From NCBI GenBank assembly GCA_022509125.1, contig JAFLTU010000009.1, positions 1 to 61,699 of the forward strand: a DNA stretch of 61,699 nucleotides, in the 5' to 3' direction. The notes beneath the pieces were generated by a model, which was not told where the DNA came from, made no database searches, and saw nothing but the letters and a program-made list of their open reading frames with translations. Shown piece by piece: positions 58,578 through 61,699 of the stretch (position 1 is its first letter; each line of letters starts with the position of its first letter). A program made the translations under genes and the position numbers. Origin of the DNA: Muribaculaceae bacterium (GTDB lineage: Bacteria > Bacteroidota > Bacteroidia > Bacteroidales > Muribaculaceae).

Positions 58578-61496
58578 ATGATAAAAACACCCCGATTTTT
58601 TAAGACCATATCCCTATTTCTTCTGACCTGGTTTCTACTGACTATGGCCGGGGGACTTCCCGCATGTGCATATGGGCTGATACCGGTGGTGAATTATCAA
58701 AGGACTGACTATGGTTTCGGAACCCAAAACTGGGACATGACCCAAGACCCCGCAGGTAGGTTCTATTTCGCCAACTACAACGGGCTGCTGGCATTCGACG
58801 GACAGCGATGGAAACACTACTACCTGCCAAACTACAGCACTGTCAGATGCTTGCTCTATGACAAAGAATCCGACCGCATTTACGCAGGCGGCTCCGAGGA
58901 ATTCGGTTATTTTGCCCCTTCTCCCATCAACGGCGAATTGGAATACCATTCCCTCTCCGCCTCTATTCCTCACGACAACGGAGAGTTTTCCGAAGTGTGG
59001 GATATAATAAGGATTTCCGGCAACATAATTTTCCGATGCGACAATTGCCTCTACAATCTCAAAGACGACAAGATTGAAAAACTCAACATCCCGGGAAGAA
59101 TATCCACTTCTGCACAGATCGGAAGGAAAATCCTCCTCGGAATGGAGGATGGGAGAATATTCTCCTTAAAAGATGGCAGCTTTAGTGCGTTGCAAGAGGA
59201 AGGAGTGGTGGAGGGTAACAAGATTGTAGGCATTCTTCCTTACGAAGACAACACCATTCTCTTATGCACGCCCCTTGGAGGGCTCTTCTTAATGAAGAAA
59301 GGAGAAATCTCTCCCTTTGACTCCGAATATACTGGATATCTTCGCAACAACCAGATATTCTGCGCAACCCATAAAAACGGTGTCTATGTGTTCGGCACCG
59401 TGACAGGCGGAGCCGTTGTTGACGACTCCGACAACGGGGAGATACATTATATCAATAAGGAAGGGGGCATCAAAAACAACACCGTTCTGAAGGCCCGGTT
59501 TGACCGCGACAACAACCTCTGGCTCTGCCTCGACAACGGAGTCTCATTTGCAGCGCTCGACTCCCCCTGCCGACCCCTTATTGGGGAAAGCGATTTCATA
59601 GGAGCCGGCTATGCATCGGCTCTTGACGAGGGCTGCCTCCTTCTGGGCACAAACCAAGGTCTTTACCTGCGTCCCTTGGAATGGCGAAAGAACGGGACAG
59701 AGACGGTAATAGATAACCTTCCTCTGCTTCAGGGACAGGTATGGTCGATAACTCCTAACGGCGAGGGATATTTCATCAGCACCGACCGCGGACTATATCT
59801 TTACAGCGACCACAAGGCCCGAAGAGTGGAGGGTCTGCCAGGAGTTTACAAGACAATCCAGTTGCCTCAGGACCCCGACCGGGCCATCGCATCCACCTAC
59901 GACTCGTTTCATCTTCTCTTCCGCGACGGAGACTCCTGGCAAGAAACCGGTAAAGTCATCGGAGGGGAAGAACTCAAGGGGGATTTCCTTGTGGACGACT
60001 ACAACCGGATATGGCTCCCCCACTGGCAAAAAGGCATATACATGCTGCCATTCAACACCAAACTCAACCGCTTTACTTCCTGCCAGCTTTTCAATGCGAA
60101 AACCGGACTGCCGGCCGACGACAATAACTCACTGGCTCTTTTCGAGGGCTCGCCGGTGGCTTCCACCTATGCAGGCTTTTACCATCTCGATCCCGAAAGA
60201 ATGGCCTCGGCTAAAAACTCCCGGATGTCGGAATTTATCAAGAACGGTCGCCACGGACATCTTCGCGAACTCTCCAACGGTTCGCTGGTGATGGTAGACG
60301 AACAAGGGCTCCTCATCTTGAGACGCGACCAAGACGGCAATTTCACAAGCCACGAAATTTCCGGTCCCGGAATCTTTAATGAAATCATCCCGGGGTTCAC
60401 TGACGTGCAGCGGCTTTCACCCGAAGAACTACTGGTCTCCACCCAATCAGGATTCACTATTGTCAATATCCGCAATCCGGAAAGAGTCAGACACAACGCC
60501 ACGCCTTTCGTGAGTCATATTTATGCAAACCATGATTCTCTTCTCTACAGGGCACCCCTGAATCTTCAGACCAACAGAAAAATAGAAATCTCTCCCGACA
60601 TGAATTCCCTAAGGTTTGAATTCGCTTACCCGGAATGTTCATTCGACGATAACCATACATTCAGCGCATTTCTCGAAAACTACGACAAAGACTGGAGCCC
60701 CTTTTCTTCGGAGTCGGCTAGGGAATACACCAAACTGGCCGACGGCAGTTATGTGCTCCATCTCAAAGTCAGAGACAATTATTCGGGTGAAGTGCTTGAG
60801 TCTTCCTTCGGATTCACCGTGAACCCCCCTTGGTTCCGCACGACATGGGCTAAAACCCTTTATGCGGTGTTGTCGTTTTTGATGCTGGTGTTCCTCTTTG
60901 CTTCGGGAAGAAGGAAGATGACTCAACTCCGGCATAAAATCGAGAAACGTAAAGAAAAGGAACTCGAAGACCTAAGAAAGGAGAGCGAACGCGACACAAT
61001 GCTGAAAGACATGGAGATCGCCGGCCTCAAAAACGAGCAACTCGAGCAGGAGATAAAACACAAGAGCGACGAGCTCAGCGCCACGACCATGAGTCTCATC
61101 AGTAAAAATGAGGCTCTTCGCGAGATAGGTGACCAGCTTCAGAAAATCCAGCGCATGGCCGCTGATTCTCCCCCGGGGGTTATTCAAAAGAGCCTATCGA
61201 GGCTCCAAGCCTCTATAGAGGAAAACATCAGCAAAGACAGCGACTGGAACACCTTCAACAAAAACTTTGAACTCGTCTACGGTGACTACATGAAACGTCT
61301 GCTCAAAATACATCCCGACCTCTCTCAGAGCGAGAAACGTCTGTGCTGTTATATACGAATGGGCCTGGCAAGCAAAGAGATCGCCCCCTTGATCAACATA
61401 TCCTTCAAATCCGTGGAGATGGCACGCTACCGACTCCGTAAAAAACTAAGCCTGTCAACTGAAGCCAACCTTAGCGAATATCTCAGCAGTGTGTGA
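58578..61496 (+). CDS. Membrane regulator: beta-propeller sensor, Y_Y_Y domain, one span, LuxR-type HTH
   Basis: A 972-residue one-piece regulator, probably of the adjacent beta-glucan operon. Signal peptide to CAYG; periplasmic two-component-regulator-type propeller (Reg_prop repeats) about 35-650; triple-tyrosine (Y_Y_Y) domain about 680-752 with NSLRFEFAYPE, FLENYDKDWSPFS and YVLHLKVRDN; membrane span about 757-778; coiled coil about 780-870 rich in Lys/Glu; LuxR-type helix-turn-helix about 912-972 (LSQSEKRLCCYIRMGLASKE). No histidine kinase or receiver is present, so the sensor acts directly on DNA binding, as in SusR-like proteins. It is divergent from SusC. The sensed ligand, presumably a beta-1,3-glucan fragment, is inferred. 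Confidence 0.88.
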   Translation: MIKTPRFFKTISLFLLTWFLLTMAGGLPACAYGLIPVVNYQRTDYGFGTQNWDMTQDPAGRFYFANYNGLLAFDGQRWKHYYLPNYSTVRCLLYDKESDRIYAGGSEEFGYFAPSPINGELEYHSLSASIPHDNGEFSEVWDIIRISGNIIFRCDNCLYNLKDDKIEKLNIPGRISTSAQIGRKILLGMEDGRIFSLKDGSFSALQEEGVVEGNKIVGILPYEDNTILLCTPLGGLFLMKKGEISPFDSEYTGYLRNNQIFCATHKNGVYVFGTVTGGAVVDDSDNGEIHYINKEGGIKNNTVLKARFDRDNNLWLCLDNGVSFAALDSPCRPLIGESDFIGAGYASALDEGCLLLGTNQGLYLRPLEWRKNGTETVIDNLPLLQGQVWSITPNGEGYFISTDRGLYLYSDHKARRVEGLPGVYKTIQLPQDPDRAIASTYDSFHLLFRDGDSWQETGKVIGGEELKGDFLVDDYNRIWLPHWQKGIYMLPFNTKLNRFTSCQLFNAKTGLPADDNNSLALFEGSPVASTYAGFYHLDPERMASAKNSRMSEFIKNGRHGHLRELSNGSLVMVDEQGLLILRRDQDGNFTSHEISGPGIFNEIIPGFTDVQRLSPEELLVSTQSGFTIVNIRNPERVRHNATPFVSHIYANHDSLLYRAPLNLQTNRKIEISPDMNSLRFEFAYPECSFDDNHTFSAFLENYDKDWSPFSSESAREYTKLADGSYVLHLKVRDNYSGEVLESSFGFTVNPPWFRTTWAKTLYAVLSFLMLVFLFASGRRKMTQLRHKIEKRKEKELEDLRKESERDTMLKDMEIAGLKNEQLEQEIKHKSDELSATTMSLISKNEALREIGDQLQKIQRMAADSPPGVIQKSLSRLQASIEENISKDSDWNTFNKNFELVYGDYMKRLLKIHPDLSQSEKRLCCYIRMGLASKEIAPLINISFKSVEMARYRLRKKLSLSTEANLSEYLSSV

Positions 61497-61522
61497 GAGG
61501 ATTTAACAAAAATTGGGGAACG

Positions 61523-61564
61523 AACCCTTAAATCCACAACCCCAATCCCTCAAAATTCAAAACA
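61523..61564. repeat. Heptamer-phased run AATCCCT/CAAAATT
   Basis: AACCCTT, AAATCCA, CAACCCC, AATCCCT, CAAAATT, CAAAACA in register between the regulator stop and the tRNA promoter. Confidence 0.4.
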
Positions 61565-61596
61565 TTTGGTTGGAACGGAAAAATTTTATAATTTTG
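61565..61596 (+). promoter_or_regulatory. tRNA-Arg promoter
   Basis: TTTG (61565-61568) and TAATTTTG (61589-61596) separated by 20 bp, the canonical Bacteroidetes promoter. Confidence 0.7.
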
Positions 61597-61646
61597 CACC
61601 GCTGACACTCGCACCCACCGGGGTGGGAGCCGAGATGTGGCGCTAT

Positions 61647-61699
61647 GCCTCTGTAGTTCAACGGATAGAATAGAAGTTTCCTAAACTTTAGATAGGAGT
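61647..61699 (+). tRNA. tRNA-Arg (anticodon CCT), cut by the window end
   Basis: Acceptor strand GCCTCTG, D stem GTTC/GAAT with loop AACGGATA, anticodon stem GAAGT/ACTTT with loop TTCCTAA, giving anticodon CCT (reads AGG). The variable loop, T arm and 3' acceptor strand lie beyond the window. Confidence 0.85.

Overview
The window looks like chromosomal DNA of a gut-type Bacteroidales bacterium, most likely of the Muribaculaceae or a near relative. The signs are three SusC/SusD pairs, Bacteroidetes -7 boxes (TAnnTTTG) in front of most transcription units, lipoprotein signal peptides with Ser/Gly before Cys, and a recurring C-terminal tail ending in LPKG(I/L)Y(I/V)..K(V)VVK on secreted enzymes. 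The family placement is an inference.

Layout. 1-4944: housekeeping genes (an aspartate-type aminotransferase and pfkA on the minus strand; ribF and a lipoprotein on the plus strand). 4969-12399: the first half of a fructan locus, made of a hybrid two-component fructose-type sensor, a periplasmic GH32, an inner-membrane sugar MFS permease and a fructokinase, closed by a strong terminator. 12405-18398: an inserted non-PUL block (secreted C1 peptidase, DUF2752 protein, a PurN-like/dispanin fusion, an MsbA-like ABC exporter and a MATE pump). 18373-38624: the second half of the fructan locus, made of two complete minus-strand SusC-SusD-SGBP-GH32 operons with a plus-strand membrane regulator between them. 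38977-41696: tsaE and an Ig-like lipoprotein. 41722-58212: a beta-1,3-glucan (laminarin-type) PUL with SusC, SusD, a candidate glycan-binding protein, GH16, GH128, a discoidin-repeat protein and GH81. 58578-61496: its probable propeller/LuxR-type regulator. 61647-61699: the start of a tRNA-Arg(CCT).

How it works together. Surface endo-acting GH32 and binding lipoproteins feed fructo-oligosaccharides to the two SusCD pairs. The periplasmic GH32 releases fructose. The MFS permease and fructokinase carry it to fructose phosphate, which glycolysis consumes. The gene order resembles the known levan PUL of B. thetaiotaomicron (BT1754-BT1765). The beta-glucan operon follows the same logic with GH16/GH128/GH81.

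Main points for a second look. (1) The regulator at 27380 is a twin of the hybrid sensor at 4969 that lacks kinase and receiver: periplasmic binding domain, one membrane span, AraC DNA-binding domain. (2) A TGCAACA/TGTTGCA heptamer sits 30-31 bp upstream of the -7 box in all three fructan promoters, often repeated at 21 bp, and recurs at 21 bp inside the start of the regulator gene. (3) Heptamer-phased tandem arrays of changing sequence abut many stop codons. (4) Two dispanin (CD225)-type domains occur in fusions, one on the sugar permease and one on a degenerate PurN-like domain. (5) A duplicated-domain protein of unknown function ends the second fructan operon. (6) Intercistronic hairpins divide the PUL operons.
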